A stretch of DNA of 64,000 bases. Origin: Cladocopium goreaui. Lineage: Eukaryota; Sar; Dinophyceae; Suessiales; Symbiodiniaceae. The notes under the pieces were generated by a model. That model worked only from the letters and a program-made list of their open reading frames with translations. It searched no databases and was not told the origin of the DNA. The translations under genes were made by a program, and so were the position numbers. The stretch spans positions 276,272 through 340,271 of the forward strand of contig CAMXCT020006495.1 in assembly GCA_947184155.2 (NCBI GenBank). Reading direction: 5' to 3'. Shown here piece by piece: positions 11,601-22,545 of this stretch. Positions within the stretch are counted from its first letter, which is position 1. The number at the start of each line of letters is the position of its first letter.

Positions 11601-14600
11601 TCTGCTGATGCTTCGATTGCTTTGATGCTTTTGCGTGCCGACACCGCACCTGTGGCAGATGTTCGAAGATCTATCGGCATTGTGAAGGGAATGATTGAGG
11701 ACAAGAACAAGGAGTGCCTTCCACTATGTTTAAGATTTGAAAAGTTAAATTCCTTTTTGGTTTGGTTGGGTATTCAATATAGTCATAGTTATAGTTGGTT
11801 CTATTCACTTCGATTTGATTCGATTCAATCTAATTCTTTCCTATTCTAAAATTCATTTATCTATTTTCACTGTGTGTTAGTGTTAAGTTTTATTATTAAG
11901 CAGTTATTGCTTGCTTAGCTGAGCTGATAGATACAACGCTGAGGTCCTCGCATATGCTTTTGACGGCTACACTGCAATCCACCAATCTTGGAACCAAGTT
12001 GGTTGTTGACGCTAACAGCATGGTTGATGTTCGCGAGAAGGAGTTGGGTGCACAAGAGGAGTTGAATGATGCGGTGGGCAAGCTACCGCCCATTTTGGCT
12101 TCCATCACGGAGAGCAAGTTCGACGATATGTGCTTTAGCGGAGACAAAACAGTTCAAGTTCATTTCAAAACTCAAACAGTCAGTCAGCCTGAGTAGCTCA
12201 TGCAGTTCCTCTTTGCTAACCTGTGTCAGCTGCATCCAAATTCAATTCTCACAAGTTGTGGAGGTCTAAGCTACCCACCAATTCTCCACCACACAAGGTG
12301 ATTTAATTTTCATTGCCCCAGTTTCTTGACTTAGGTGTTCTGCGGCAATGACGGTTGCTCGCATTCTGGCTGAAATCAAATCAGACAAGTACCGCGCCAA
12401 ATCTATGGGAAAGGAGGGTTTCAACCAACTCCAGGATCGTCAGAAGACTGCTGTCCTACGCTTGGTTCTCTTTTCTGCTTTGTCTGAGGCGCGGGGTTTG
12501 AATCAGATAGGCGATAGGGCTTTGGGACCAAAATGCTAAGTAAGTTACTACGACATGAGGCACAAGTCACTTCCTATCCTTTGTCATTTCTTTCGGTTTT
12601 ATTTTTTTCAGCAATGTCAACCTGAAACTTTGAACTTTAAACTTAAACAACTTAAGTAGGTTAAATTAAGGCTTAAGGCTTAAGGAGTCTTCTTCTGTCT
12701 TCTTCATTCTTCATTAAAGTGTCAGACTTCAGGTTTCAAGACTCAGCTTCAAGGCTCTGTTGATCCCTTTTGGTTGTTTTGGTTGCAAGTTGCAATCAAT
12801 TGCCAAATGTGGAGGTTTCTCCGTGGATCGCTTCGGCAATGCCTGCTCTGAAAGAGACTTCCATTCTCAAAGAACCTCCAGCTGATCAGTGGAAGTGGTG
12901 GAAGCTCCTCGGGAAGCTCGATTCTTTTGCCAGTTTGAAGGCCGTCATTGATCCTTTGGTGCACTTGGGAAAGCTCAGCTTTTCATTGAAGGCTGGTGCG
13001 GCAAAATCTTGCGACATGAATAAGCACTTGCAGACCCTTGCTGCTGCCACTGCAAAATGGAAGGACTGATTGCTCAAGCTCAAACACAATGTGCTAGTTT
13101 GTTGCCAAGCTGTTGCGTGCGTGTGTGCGTGCGTGTGTGTGTGTGTATGTGTTTGTGAATGCTTCTGGTGTCTCAAGTTTAGAGTCTAGAGTGTAGAGTC
13201 TAGAGGTTGAAGTTTACAGTTGAGGTAAGCTTAATGTCTGTCTTCGTCTTGAGTTTTGACAAAGATAAGAATGCTAGTTTACTAAAGTTTACCTCAAGCT
13301 TCACAGCTCTTCCCTGGAAGGACAAGATGTCCCCAATCTCCGATGAGTGCAATTTGGTGAACAAGGACGACATCAACATTCCGACATGGACTACACTCAA
13401 TGAGCAGTTGGATAAGCTTGCAAAGACTTTCACCGCCATGTGCACCACTGTGGTACATCAAGATGCCATGGTCTTCAAGCAGAAGGTGCTAGACATTTTT
13501 GCAGGCTATGTGAAGAACAAGACCGTTGCAGATGTGAGCTCACATGCTAGCCAGCTAGAACTACATGCAGCGGCGTTGGACAATGCGAATCCAGAGCGTG
13601 AGGGGTTGTTACAGTTGGCGAAGTTGACTGGTCTATTGATGAATGGAGGCTGGATGTTTAAAGATTTTTAAGGTTTAGAGTTTCAAAGCTTACTGTTGAA
13701 ACCGCCTAAGGCAAAAATTGAATCATTTACTGACTGTCATTTACTGTCTCTTCTTCGTTCAGAATAGAACTCTATTTGAAAATTTCAAATTTCAATCATA
13801 GAGTGCCAAACCAAAAAACATAGAGCAAAAAGGGTCGGTCAGACTCATATTTGACTTCCCCTTGGCACATGCAGGCGAGGCATTCACATTAGGGCAAAAG
13901 CATGCCCCACAGTTCCAACAGCACGATGTGTTGATGAAGTTGATTTCCGCGACCGTACCTCTGTCTGAGTATCAAGAGGACCAGTTCAGTGCCATCGAAG
14001 CCATTTGCCAGAAAGAGAAGCTTGACATCACGACAAAGGTGATTTCTGATACCATCGGAACACTGGCCGCAGAGATCGACGCAATGGTTGCTGAGTGGGC
14101 CGCTCACACAGCTCCTTTGCCCTGTTTTGTTTATCAAACGCTTTGTCTTACCTACAGCTGCTCATTTTGTTCATGTTCAAACTTAACCTGAATTTTCAGT
14201 TGACAAATCATCAGGTTTAAAAAGCAGGTACAGTAAAGCAAACCAAACGACACATTCTGTTTTGATTTTGGTCACTTTTGTGTTTGCTATGATGTCTTGA
14301 CGCCAAAGGACCGACAGCTGCTTTCCGACTTGTCAGCAGTGGATGCAATGAACTTGCCAGATCCTTCGTCCATTAGCTTTGAAGATAGTGATGTCGGCGC
14401 ACCAGCCCCGCCTGATCAGCCAGTTTGCCGACTTGAAGGATATTGATGCGGCTACTCTTTCTGCTTTCGCTGTGAAGATCCAAGATGCCACCTCCAAGTT
14501 TCAGGCTCGGTGAATTAGTTTATTTTTTTTTCAATTCATAATTCATAAATGGGGCCTTTCCAATTTTTCTTAGCTTTGCATTAGTCTTCTTTGCAAGCTG

Positions 14601-14977
14601 CCACCAGAACCCTGACTAACTATCTTGTAACTGTTAGTAGCCGCAACCTGAATTCATACCTTGCTTTTGTGTGCTGCAGCGTTCTTCCAGAATAACCCTG
14701 CCAGGAGCTTGTGGATGCGAAATTTGACATCGAGAAGCATACCAAAGAGTTCTCAAAGGGTTTGGCAGTGAAGCAGCAACTCCTCTCTATCATGGCCATT
14801 CTCACCTTGATTGGCGCTCTTGGATCGAAACGATTGAAGCAATGCATGGAAAATGGTGACGCAATCCCAGCAAAACTCCGAGCTACCATCAAGGAAGCTA
14901 TGGACACCTGTTCCGAGCTTAATTTAGTCTTGCCTGGCTCTTTGCAAGCCAAGGCCACCCATTTTTCAAAGGAGTGA
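8611..14977 (+). CDS. Gene B: Cys-rich multi-exon protein of unknown function
   Basis: The likely start ATG is 8611 (MDCTSVKSSEATCGSRPSKR). It is followed by a Cys cluster (YKCKRCRYCRQ, then GDLCKLC) that looks metal-binding. Further plus exons are near 9349-9590, 9714-9941, 10119-10690, 10942-11213, 11499-11716, 11944-12145, 12346-12540, 12792-13069, 13290-13655, 13875-14110, 14300-14515 and 14703-14977. The last ends in a TGA at 14975-14977. Exon 2 reads EESAFKAAFGREP; exon 4 is acidic then Ala/Lys-rich, and later exons are mostly helical. From memory the N-terminal layout matches a large dinoflagellate family with CxxC fingers; I cannot verify it. Frame breaks near 10560 and 14405 need either short unseen introns or indels. 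The gene lies between copies of a 22-bp repeat together with gene C. Confidence 0.6.
8957..9032. repeat. (GTTA)n/(GGTA)n tetranucleotide repeat
   Basis: GTTA units, then GGTA units, then GTTA units again, in the first intron of gene B. Similar short GTTAGTTAG runs recur in other plus-strand introns (for example near 4015 and 15650). Confidence 0.95.
9349..9597 (+). CDS. Gene B, second exon
   Basis: The frame reads KVMRDELIRIKILDPHSRF, RVQGLEAPETSF and EESAFKAAFGREP, ending WNGQRMRGV just before GTTACTTGATG. The acceptor is TTTGCAG upstream. The F-x-x-x-F-G-x-x-P pattern recurs in the dinoflagellate family I associate with this gene. Confidence 0.6.
   Translation, partial: EKVMRDELIRIKILDPHSRFRLEVNVMPRLEVATEQSRVQGLEAPETSFVEESAFKAAFGREPEAHEVVFEEWNGQRMRGVT
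10119..10690 (+). CDS. Gene B, acidic and Ala/Lys-rich exon with a frame break
   Basis: It starts after CTCTGCAG with ELPTNSVKNGSAAG, then an acidic Ser-rich stretch, then APKAVVKPKAKNTKN. One frame ends at a TGA after YFAERTRH near 10574. The next frame continues as TAFAAEVRCKKKSAGRRAN to about 10690. A single-base shift near 10556-10570 would join them, so either an indel or a missed splice lies here. Confidence 0.5.
14703..14977 (+). CDS. Gene B, last exon
   Basis: After CCTGCCAG the frame reads ELVDAKFDIEKHTKEF and continues helical to a TGA at 14975-14977 (ending THFSKE). About 750 bp without recognisable coding follow before gene C. Confidence 0.6.
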
Positions 14978-15753
14978 GGGCAGGCAGTGGTCATGCAACG
15001 ACCCTGACATATATTTGTCTTGATTCTTGGTTCTTGATACATTGCCATATCATTACTCCTTATCACTGTACTGTACTATATTTCTATATTAATATGATTA
15101 GATATTGTAGATTATCATTTAATGATGTGATGAGTTCATCATCACTGATCTGCTTGCACATCTTCTAGTTCCAAGGTGCTGGCTCGACCAGCTAGGTTGT
15201 TTTCTTAGGCTCTCAGGGATGTTCGGAGATCCACAATCTTTGCTGCCCATTCAAATTCAACTCAGTGCCGTCCATGCAAAGGATAAGCGTGGGTTGTTTG
15301 TCCTTTTCTCTTTCACTTGATATGAATGGAACAAAGTTCCATTCGTGCTGAAGGAGGTGGGGGTTTTCCAAAATCCCACCTCATTAGGAGCTCTAATGCC
15401 ACGTTTAGAGCCTTAAATCAAAACCGAAGGACCCTTCAAACAATGAAGGCTTGAGGCTTACATATGGACGACGGCTGGTTGGTAGGGGGAAAGTTGCTTG
15501 CTAGCTGCTTTGCTCCTGAAGGGTGTCAAGAGAGAGAAATCTTTGTCAAAGTGAGACCACTGACTACTGCAAAAAAGGACAACTCACTGCTAATGAGCAA
15601 TGATTCAAAATTCAAAACATTTCAAAACTCAAAACTCTAGTTAGTTTAGTTTAGTTAGTTTCGAAGACAATGACGACGGTGCTTGTTTGCAGTTGCTTGC
15701 TCGAGTGGCCCCATAAAAACTTGCGAGCTTTGGGTGAAAAATCCAAAGCTGTT
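14978..15753. other. Spacer between genes B and C
   Basis: No exon is supported on either strand. The stretch includes AT-rich sequence near 15060-15130 and GTTAGTTTAG runs near 15640-15660. A promoter for gene C would be expected here, but I recognise no motif. Confidence 0.4.
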
Positions 15754-15960
15754 CATGGCACCGAGAAAATGCAGTGACAAGGAGAAGGTTGAGCCAAAAC
15801 GGGTTAGAGGCAAAACCAAAGTGCTTTCCCCAAAAGCTGGAAAGCAGTGCAAGGAATCGTTTTTTGGGCCTGGCCAGAAAGCGGCAAAGGCCAAAGCAAA
15901 AACAAGTGCATCATCAGCAGCTAGACAAGCAAAGCAGGAGGGAAAGGGAGTTGGCCTGGG
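15754..15960 (+). CDS. Gene C, N-terminal basic exon
   Basis: The exon reads MAPRKCSDKEKVEPKRVRGK and then Lys/Ala-rich sequence (QKAAKAKAKTSASSAARQ), typical of a flexible DNA-contacting or nuclear-targeting tail. The ATG at 15754 was chosen because the upstream frame (15683-15753) is intron-like. A start further upstream cannot be excluded. Confidence 0.5.
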
Positions 15961-18505
15961 GGCGGGCACATTGCGTTTCAAATTCAAATTTTAAGGCTCC
16001 CCGCTTTCTCTCTGAGTCATGTCTCTCGGTTTTCCCATGTTCATTCATGTTTCGGTTTCTGAAAGTTTCAGGGTCAGGGTTTCAAGTCCTAATTTGAAAC
16101 GTGTAGGACAAAAAAGATGCAAGCGAATTGGAAGAAGAGGTTCCTCTCGAAGAGGCACTGGGTGCTTTGATTGCGGATGAAATGGCCAAGGGTAGCATTG
16201 CATCAAGTCTTGCGGAGTTGGAAGGCAAGAGCCAGCCAATCGACCCTGTTTCCTGTGACAGTCTTGCTGCTGTCTACCGAAATTCCGATAGTGCAACCTG
16301 GAGTGATGAGCTTGAGGCTGTGATTTCAGAGATGGGCGGTGAGCAGCATGCATCCTTGGTTGAGAATGCCAAAGGCCACCCAAAGTTCAAGGACTTTTTG
16401 CTAGTATTTCTTGCTCAGCCTGGAATTGAATCGTCACTCGATTCTTCTGAGTGCCAGTTTGGCGAGTGTCAAGAGACACAGGCCGAGGACCTTTTCGAAT
16501 TTATGAAGTGGCTGGTTGCAAATGGAGAAGAACATGATGCATCAGCCTCCTCAGCGCCTACTACTTCAGAAGAGAAGGGCGGGAATGAAGGAATTGAGAA
16601 GACTGAGCTCAAGGGCAAGGTTGAAGAGATTCCGCTCGCGAACCTTGTGTCGGTATTCAATGATCACATGATGTACATCAACAAGGCCATTGACCCAGAA
16701 GACGATACAACAGAATCGCCAGAGTTTAAAGCCTGGCTCCCCAAGTACCAAGCCTACCTTCAAAAAGTGGAGGCATATCTTCGCAGTGTCTCAGAGGTAT
16801 ACCCGACGTTGTTTCAAGACTTCAGAAACTACATGCTGAACGAGATTGGCGTGGACCCAGACATTTGGGCCTTTGGAGACCCTGTTGAGTCGGAATTGGA
16901 CAGTGATCTTCGTGATTGGCGAAACTTCCTCTCCTCATCGACATCAATGGCATCTACCTTGACGATCGAGGTTGGCCGGATGATGAAGATTGCCCAGGGC
17001 CACCCCATCTTTGATGATGGCTTTGTCGGCATATTTAAAACGACCCAGAAAGAGCCCAACACAGAGACGGATAATTTGATCTTGTTTGAGGATTGGGTCG
17101 GCAGCTTGTCAGGCCCCATTGGCTTTGACGAATTCAAGAGCTTGCACCACAAGTTCCCCTTGCCTCCATGTGATGGTGCACCGGACATCAACGATTTGTT
17201 GGAGTCGGCGGCTGAGGTGGGTGGTTGATAACTATGTTCTTTAGAAAGTCTGATCTAGATGACTCGACTAGAATCTAGAATCTAGAATAAGAATCTGGCT
17301 TGGTGGGGGAGGGGAGTTGCCCAACCCTGCAGTTGATGATTCGCAAGGCAGAGGCAATGGGGGGCGTTGACATCAGTGCTGTCTTACGGTCTCTGCCCAG
17401 AAAGATTACATGGGGGATCTCTTCTCTGGAACCGGGAGTTGTACTTTGGTGTCAAAGACTTTGTTCGGCCAGTTGAAGAAGCTCTATCCAGAAGAATGCG
17501 AGGGCATGGAAGCTACTTGAGTGAGATTTGAGTTGACTTTGATTCTGTTTCCGCCTTCGGACAATGTTTGTTTTCTCGGCCAAGCTAAACGTCTTGCTCT
17601 CACTGTTTCCTGCACTTTTCCTACAGTCTTGCAGGTGGTTTACGAGTTCATGTGCGAAAAAGAGCCATACAAACGCCGTTTCCTAGAAGAGGCTTTTCCA
17701 GATGAGGATTGCTGCATTTTCAAAGATGCAACAGAGCTCTACACTGACAAAAGGGCTTGTGCTCGCCATGACAAAGGAGGAGGCTGTCAATGTGACTCTT
17801 GGTTTCAGTTCCAGTTTCGATTATTGAATTACCATTACCATGTTTATTAAGTCAGTTTAAGTTGTATAACTAGTTGTAAGTTTTTATCGTATCATATTAT
17901 TGTATGTATTATATCAATCAATTGTCAGTCGTTAAGTTTATTGAACAAATTCTCTATACTTTACTCAACTCTTTTCTTTGCCTCACTTTCTCATAACAAT
18001 TTCAGAGCTTAATGACGATGACGCTGACGGTGAATGATGACAATTATGATGGTGATGATGATGGTGACTATGATGATGATGATGATGATGACGGTGATGA
18101 TGATGGTGGTGATGATAAATTGCTTGGTTGCTTGGTTGCTTGCTTGCTTGCCTGGCTGGTTGATTGATGATTGGTTGGTTGGTTGGTTGGTTGGTTGGTT
18201 GGTTCGTTCGTTCGTTCGTTCGTTGATTGATTGATTGATTGGTTGGTTGGTTGGTTGATTGGTTGGTTGATTGATTGACTGATTCTTTTTTTTACTGATT
18301 GAGTGGACTGACTGGATTGATTTGGTTGCTTGATTCACTGAGTATCTCAAATCTCAACATTTATTTATTCTTGACTATTTGATTGTTCGAGTGGTTGTTG
18401 ATGATGATGGTGATGGTGGTGGTGATGATGATGATGATGGTGAATGGTGAATGATGATGATGATGGTGGTGGCGGCGGTGGTGGAGGTGATGATGATGAT
18501 CATGT

Positions 18506-18536
<31 letters not shown>

Positions 18537-21135
18537 GATGACGATTCGATTTGTTTTGCATTCGCTATAGGTCACTAGATTGATGACCGATAGCCATACA
18601 AAATAAGCAACCTACTTCTTTTGAGCAATTCCCGATTGTCATGTTCTTAGGAAATTCCGGATGAGCTCCTGATCCTCACAGCAGGATTCTCTTGCAAGTC
18701 GTTCTCAAAGATGAATCCAGAGTATAGCAACCTTTTGGACGCAATCCGAACAGACAACAAGGACTGTGTTGTGTCTTGAAATCCAAGGCATCATTCACTA
18801 TTTACCTAGACCTATATGTACATTTGGTTGATTCGAGAGAGGTGACTGAAAGTCACGAGAAGCTTTACCTGACATGTATGGTTTTGGATGTGTTGAATTT
18901 TCAAACTCCGCAGGACAGTTCTTCGGCCCAGACTTTCAATGGTACGTGTAAGGTGCTGGATGAGACTGAAGTTCAAGCCTTCATCTTAGAGAATATGGAC
19001 CTCAACGATGACGATGACTCCAACCTTGACAATATCCTCAAGGCCTTGTCGCAGATCGGGGGTGGCTTTCGTGTCCGTGCCTTTAAACTGTACAGTACAG
19101 ACTTCGGTATTCCGCAGCGTCGCTGCCGACTTTTCTTCATCGGCTTCTCCGAGAAGTCACAGGGAGAAGCGTCCATGGCGAAAGTTGAGCAGATGTTGCG
19201 AGGTTTTCGTCTCAAAAGGCAAACACCCGATACTTGTCAAACTGGGGGGGGCAAAGGTCAACTTTCAAAAATTTCAAAAAGAGTTTCAGTGGAGGTGTGA
19301 TATGTGAGCCATGTAGAGCGATTGTTGACTTGATTCGTCTCTTTTTCTCTCTTCCTCTCTCATTCGGACTCTTACAGCTTACTTTACTTTTCTATCTTCT
19401 TTACACCAGCTGAAGGACGCATTCATGCTACCTGCCAACCATCCGGCAGTGGTTGCTGAATGTGAGCGGCGGGCTGATGTCAAGCTTGCCCGTGAATGCC
19501 CTGACGAAGATGATGATGGTCAATCCCCCAAGCGTCGTAAGAGACAGACCGAAAAGGAACCCCATGACTCCTTGGTCGAAAAGGAGACTGTCAAGTGGAA
19601 GTCACTTCACATTGAAATGGCTGAGAAGAGACACAAGGCTGAATCGACTGAACTGAGCTTCACTGAAGTAAGAAAGAAAGTTAAAGAAAGTATTTTTTGT
19701 GAAATCCCGACGACGACAAACGACAATTGACGATCCGTTTTCCCCTGCACATTGTAAAACAGGCATGGTGACATGGACTGGCAGAAATATATAGCTTGAT
19801 ATTTGATATGATATATGATATGCACACTGATATTTGATAATACTAGGTGAAGTTGATATCACTACTTAGATCCGACTGACTTAGACTTAGGCTGACTTAT
19901 TGACACGTGTGCTTGTCCGCTAAGGAGGTATTTCGTGGCCACTTGTCGTCACTCCAGAATACTCTGAATGTGCCTGGTTTCAGACTTTGTCTTCGCGAGA
20001 GAAAGAGGTAACTTGGTTGGCTCAAGTTTGATTTTGGCCATTGTCTTGTCACGTCATTGCAGTCCATTGGAGTGATTGCTTGCTTAGTGACGGTAATTGG
20101 CTAGGGCAGCGAACAGAACAGCTCAGAACTCAGAACAACCTTTTCAATTTTCAACTGACAACTGAGAATGTTCTCTTCCTTGAGAATGAGCGCATGACAC
20201 AGCAGCAAAGTGGAAAGCAACCAATTCGATTTGGCGATATCTACCAAAGTGCATCGCGCACACCAACCAGCACAGCAGATGAACTTTGGTGTCAAAGGGA
20301 GGGGTGGCAAATTCAGATTCAGATTCGCAAAGGGCTTATCACAGCTGCACTGTTGGAAGTTGGAAATCAAATCAAAGAAATTAATCTAGCCTAAGAGTCT
20401 AGTCCAATCTAATCTAATCTAACCAACTTGACTTAGCTGATCCACTCCACAAATAAACTTTGTAAAAGCTTCAAAGAACTGAGAAAGTGGAGACCTGAGA
20501 GCCTAAGGAAATTCCGACATGCTTGCCATCTTCGAAGCTTTTTGACTTGCAGGAGAAACGCCTCTTGCTCGGCCACTCGACATTCAAATTTCAAAGGCAT
20601 TTGGGCCATGCAACGGGTGCCAGCAATAAAAGCAGCATTGTACCTGTAAAGTAAAAAACTGAAATTAAAGTAAATAACGTTTTTCAATTTGGATGTGTGC
20701 TTTGTACCGTACCGGGAACCCTTCACAGGCAACATGCATCCACTTGAAGTCCTTGCAGAAATGTGTGATCAGATCATATCAGATCTAAGGTCGCGAGCTG
20801 ATGCACATGCAGGGGTTGCAGTTCCCTGAGAAGACCTTGCAATCGTTCACAAATGCTCAGTTGACAGACTTGAGCGGAAATGCGTTTCTTGACTAGCCTT
20901 GATTTTTTTTGACGCACTGAGACTTTGTTTTTCAGTTTGATCTTATCAGATTCACAGCAGGCACATGCACCAAACTTTATTCAGTTGATTTCACTTGAGG
21001 TTCAGCGGGCCTGTGTACCAAGCTGTCCTTTTGAGTACAATTTTACAGCTGCACTTTCCAACCGATTCCGAAATGGAAGAGGAACAAAGTTTGCTGCAGA
21101 TGGCATCCAATCTGCAGAAACATCGCAAATCATGA
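15754..21135 (+). CDS. Gene C: C5 cytosine-specific DNA methyltransferase, multi-exon
   Basis: Catalyses transfer of methyl from SAM to cytosine C5, if active. The likely start is ATG 15754 (MAPRKCSDKEKVEPKRVRGK), a basic tail, followed by a large acidic N-terminal exon (16107-17216) with no known domain. The catalytic domain is spread over exons: motif I DLFSGTGSC at 17416-17442; a motif II/III region at 17635-17790; motif IV GFSCKSFSKMN with the catalytic Cys codon at 18693-18695; motif VI ENM at 18989-18997; motif VIII GIPQRRCRLFF at 19104-19142; a recognition region at 19410-20648 including FGDIYQSASRTPTS; motif IX MHMQGLQFP; motif X LSGNAF at 20873-20887. The last exon, 21006-21135, ends in TGA. 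Motif IV has Ser-Cys where most enzymes have Pro-Cys. All key motifs are present and in order, so it is probably functional or recently so. Confidence 0.85.
16107..17216 (+). CDS. Gene C, long acidic N-terminal exon
   Basis: The largest uninterrupted exon in the window begins after GTGTAG/GAC and ends before a GT donor (GCTGAG/GTGGGT). It encodes about 370 residues, acidic and helical (for example EEVPLEEALGALIADEMAKG). It contains two His-Pro-type repeats, GHPKFKDF and GHPIFDDGF, each followed by a hydrophobic block, so an internal duplication is possible. I recognise no named domain. Confidence 0.7.
17401..17517 (+). CDS. Gene C exon with methyltransferase motif I
   Basis: After CTGCCCAG the frame reads KDYMGDLFSGTGSCTLV. 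DLFSGTG is the SAM-binding motif I of C5 methyltransferases. An adjacent open piece upstream (17329-17396, MIRKAEAMGGVDISAVL) is in a different phase and may be the preceding exon. Confidence 0.85.
18035..18290. repeat. (GAT)n followed by mixed tetranucleotide repeats
   Basis: GAT/GGT trinucleotides to about 18115, then GGTTGCTT, then GGTT, GTTC, GATT and GGTT runs to about 18275. They lie in the intron of gene C between the motif II/III and motif IV exons. Confidence 0.9.
18398..18545. repeat. (GAT/GGT)n microsatellite
   Basis: A second trinucleotide tract of GAT and GGT units in the same gene C intron. The His-rich and Ile-rich minus-strand frames over it are artefacts. Confidence 0.9.
18651..18770 (+). 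CDS. Gene C exon with catalytic motif IV
   Basis: After GTTCTTAG the frame reads EIPDELLILTAGFSCKSFS and then KMNPEYSNLLDAI. The Cys codon at 18693-18695 is in the position of the catalytic nucleophile of the PCQ loop. The usual Pro before it is Ser here. A run of polar residues (KSFSKMN) follows, as in the family. Confidence 0.85.
18914..19245 (+). CDS. Gene C exon with motifs VI and VIII
   Basis: After CCGCAG the frame reads DSSSAQTFNG, then AFILENMDLNDDDDS (motif VI, ENM for the usual ENV), then FRVRAFKLYSTDFGIPQRRC and RLFFIGF (motif VIII, QRRCR fitting QxRxR). Motif spacing is normal for the family. Confidence 0.85.
19410..20648 (+). CDS. Gene C target-recognition region exons
   Basis: I read exons 19410-19667 (LKDAFMLPANHPAVVAECER, donor GAA/GTAAG), 19925-20007 (ISWPLVVTPEYSECAWFQTL, donor GAG/GTAACT), 20062-20092 (very short), about 20185-20295 (QPIRFGDIYQSASRTPTS) and about 20555-20648 (WAMQRVPAIKAALYL). 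Their order and content resemble the variable recognition domain of this enzyme class, with the last piece similar to the conserved VPxITP-type stretch before motif IX. Individual borders are tentative. Confidence 0.55.
20790..20886 (+). CDS. Gene C exon with motifs IX and X
   Basis: The frame reads RELMHMQGLQFPEKTLQS and then NAQLTDLSGNAF. The MQG.QFP part fits motif IX (the xLQGFP pattern), and LSGNAF fits the start of motif X (GNAV). Confidence 0.75.
21006..21135 (+). CDS. Gene C last exon
   Basis: After TTCAG the frame reads GPVYQAVLLSTILQ, fitting the helix after the GNA motif. A short acidic tail (SEMEEEQSLLQM) follows, ending KHRKS and TGA at 21133-21135. This gives the gene a natural end. 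Confidence 0.7.
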
Positions 21136-21860
21136 GCACAGCTCGTGACGCGCAAAGTCTTTTTTTGACTTGGCAGTTTTTCACCCATGCATGAGCATCA
21201 AAATCCAGCAGAAACAGAGAGAGAGACCGAATCGCACAGGGGAAAAAATGCAATGTGACCACTTGCAGTCAGTCTGAGGCTGTCATCCGACATTATGGTT
21301 TGTCGAAGTCGATTAGAGGTACTATGGCTGTCCCTGCACAAAAATCTTGGGAAAATGCCAAAGTGCAACAAGTCAGATGCTGCAGCTTGCGCCAGGGCAA
21401 GCCTCACTTATTTTGTTTTTGCATTTTTACTTGACATCAAGGCATGTTTTGCCACCCCAAACACACAGACGCGTCACGAAGCCAGGTAGCTGGCAGCTGC
21501 CATGAGTGAAGTGTATAGGTATTAGTCTTAGTATATATAATATAGTAAATGTAATAGTAAGTTTGTACAAGGAAGTAAAAAAAGTAATCAAGTATACCAT
21601 AGTATGTAGCATATAGTATATATTGTATCGCATTTAATTTGCCAAGAATAATTCATAGATCTTCATTCTCATTGAACATATCAACTAATTTTTAAACTGT
21701 TTAATTTAAGTTTTATTGTGCGATTTATGGGTTTATTAGTTGATATTTTTCTTACATCAGCGACATCGTTCATACCACATGGCCTCCCTGCCGTGCGCCT
21801 GTACCACCTAGTTTCCTTTCACCGTGCGCAAGTACCCCCTATTGTACCTGTGTGCCCCCG
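21136..21860. other. Spacer after gene C
   Basis: No exon is supported. The stretch becomes AT-rich from about 21510 to 21770. It separates the end of plus-strand gene C from the end of minus-strand gene F, a tail-to-tail arrangement. Confidence 0.45.
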
Positions 21861-21884
21861 TCCAGTCCATCAGCTGTACCTAGT

Positions 21885-22120
21885 GCACCCCTCCACTGTA
21901 CCCATCGCCCCCTTCCTACTATACCCACCGCACCCCTCCACTGTACCCATCGCCCCCTTCCACTGTATCCACCGCACCCCTCCACCGTACCCATCGCACC
22001 CCTCCACTGTACCCACCGCACCCCTCCACTGTACCCACCGCACCCCTCCACTGTACCCACCGCACCCCTCCACTGTACCCACCGCACCCCTCCACTGTAC
22101 CCACTGCACCCCTTGCACCG
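21885..22120. repeat. 22-bp minisatellite array 3
   Basis: About ten tandem units of CCACTGTACCCACCGCACCC plus CT, 22 bp. It is the reverse complement of array 2 at 8281-8480. Flanking irregular units run from about 21790 to 22175. It abuts the 3' end of minus-strand gene F. Confidence 0.92.
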
Positions 22121-22254
22121 TACCACCGCACCAGCCGCACCGTACCCCTGTACCATGCGCACCGTACCCACGTACCAGATGGCTCTAAGAGCATATGTTT
22201 TGAATTTAGATAAGTTGAAATCTTGAAAGGAACCCTGTCCAACATTTTTGCAGC

Positions 22255-22545
22255 TGAGTTGCTCCAGGTAGGCAATGCGTGCATCCAAGTCAGGGTCGTG
22301 GGAGTTGGGTTCCACCAGCTGCACCTCCTCTTCCTCAGGCTCCTCATCCTCTGCGTCAGAGAATGAGAATGCAACATCGTCGACGTGGAAAGGCATGGTC
22401 TCCACAGCGCTGGGGTCCACAGGGCCAGGGGCAACGAAGTGGACTGGAGCAGCGTCAGGGTGATCATCGCCGGAGTCAGGTCGCACATGTGCACCCTCTT
22501 CAGCTCCACCAGCACCACCTTCGGCACCATCCTGCCACGGCTGTT
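22255..22545 (-). CDS. Gene F, acidic 3' exon
   Basis: The frame reads QPWQDGAEGGAGGAEEGAHV, then PFHVDDVAFSFSDAEDEEPE, then DLDARIAYLEQLSCKN. The acidic stretch and leucine-containing tail look coding. Beyond it the frame runs into intron-like sequence and then the 22-bp array, so the stop is unknown. Confidence 0.5.

Noticed and set aside
18009-18575. Asn/Gln/Thr-, His- and Ile-rich minus-strand frames
   Set aside because: Translations of trinucleotide and tetranucleotide repeats in a gene C intron.
20015-20027. TTGGTTGGCTCAAG as a dinoflagellate spliced-leader relic
   Set aside because: Only the last part (TTGGCTCAAG) matches the leader as I remember it, it lies inside an intron of gene C, and another partial match (near 52175) is on the strand opposite to the gene there. 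Too short to claim.
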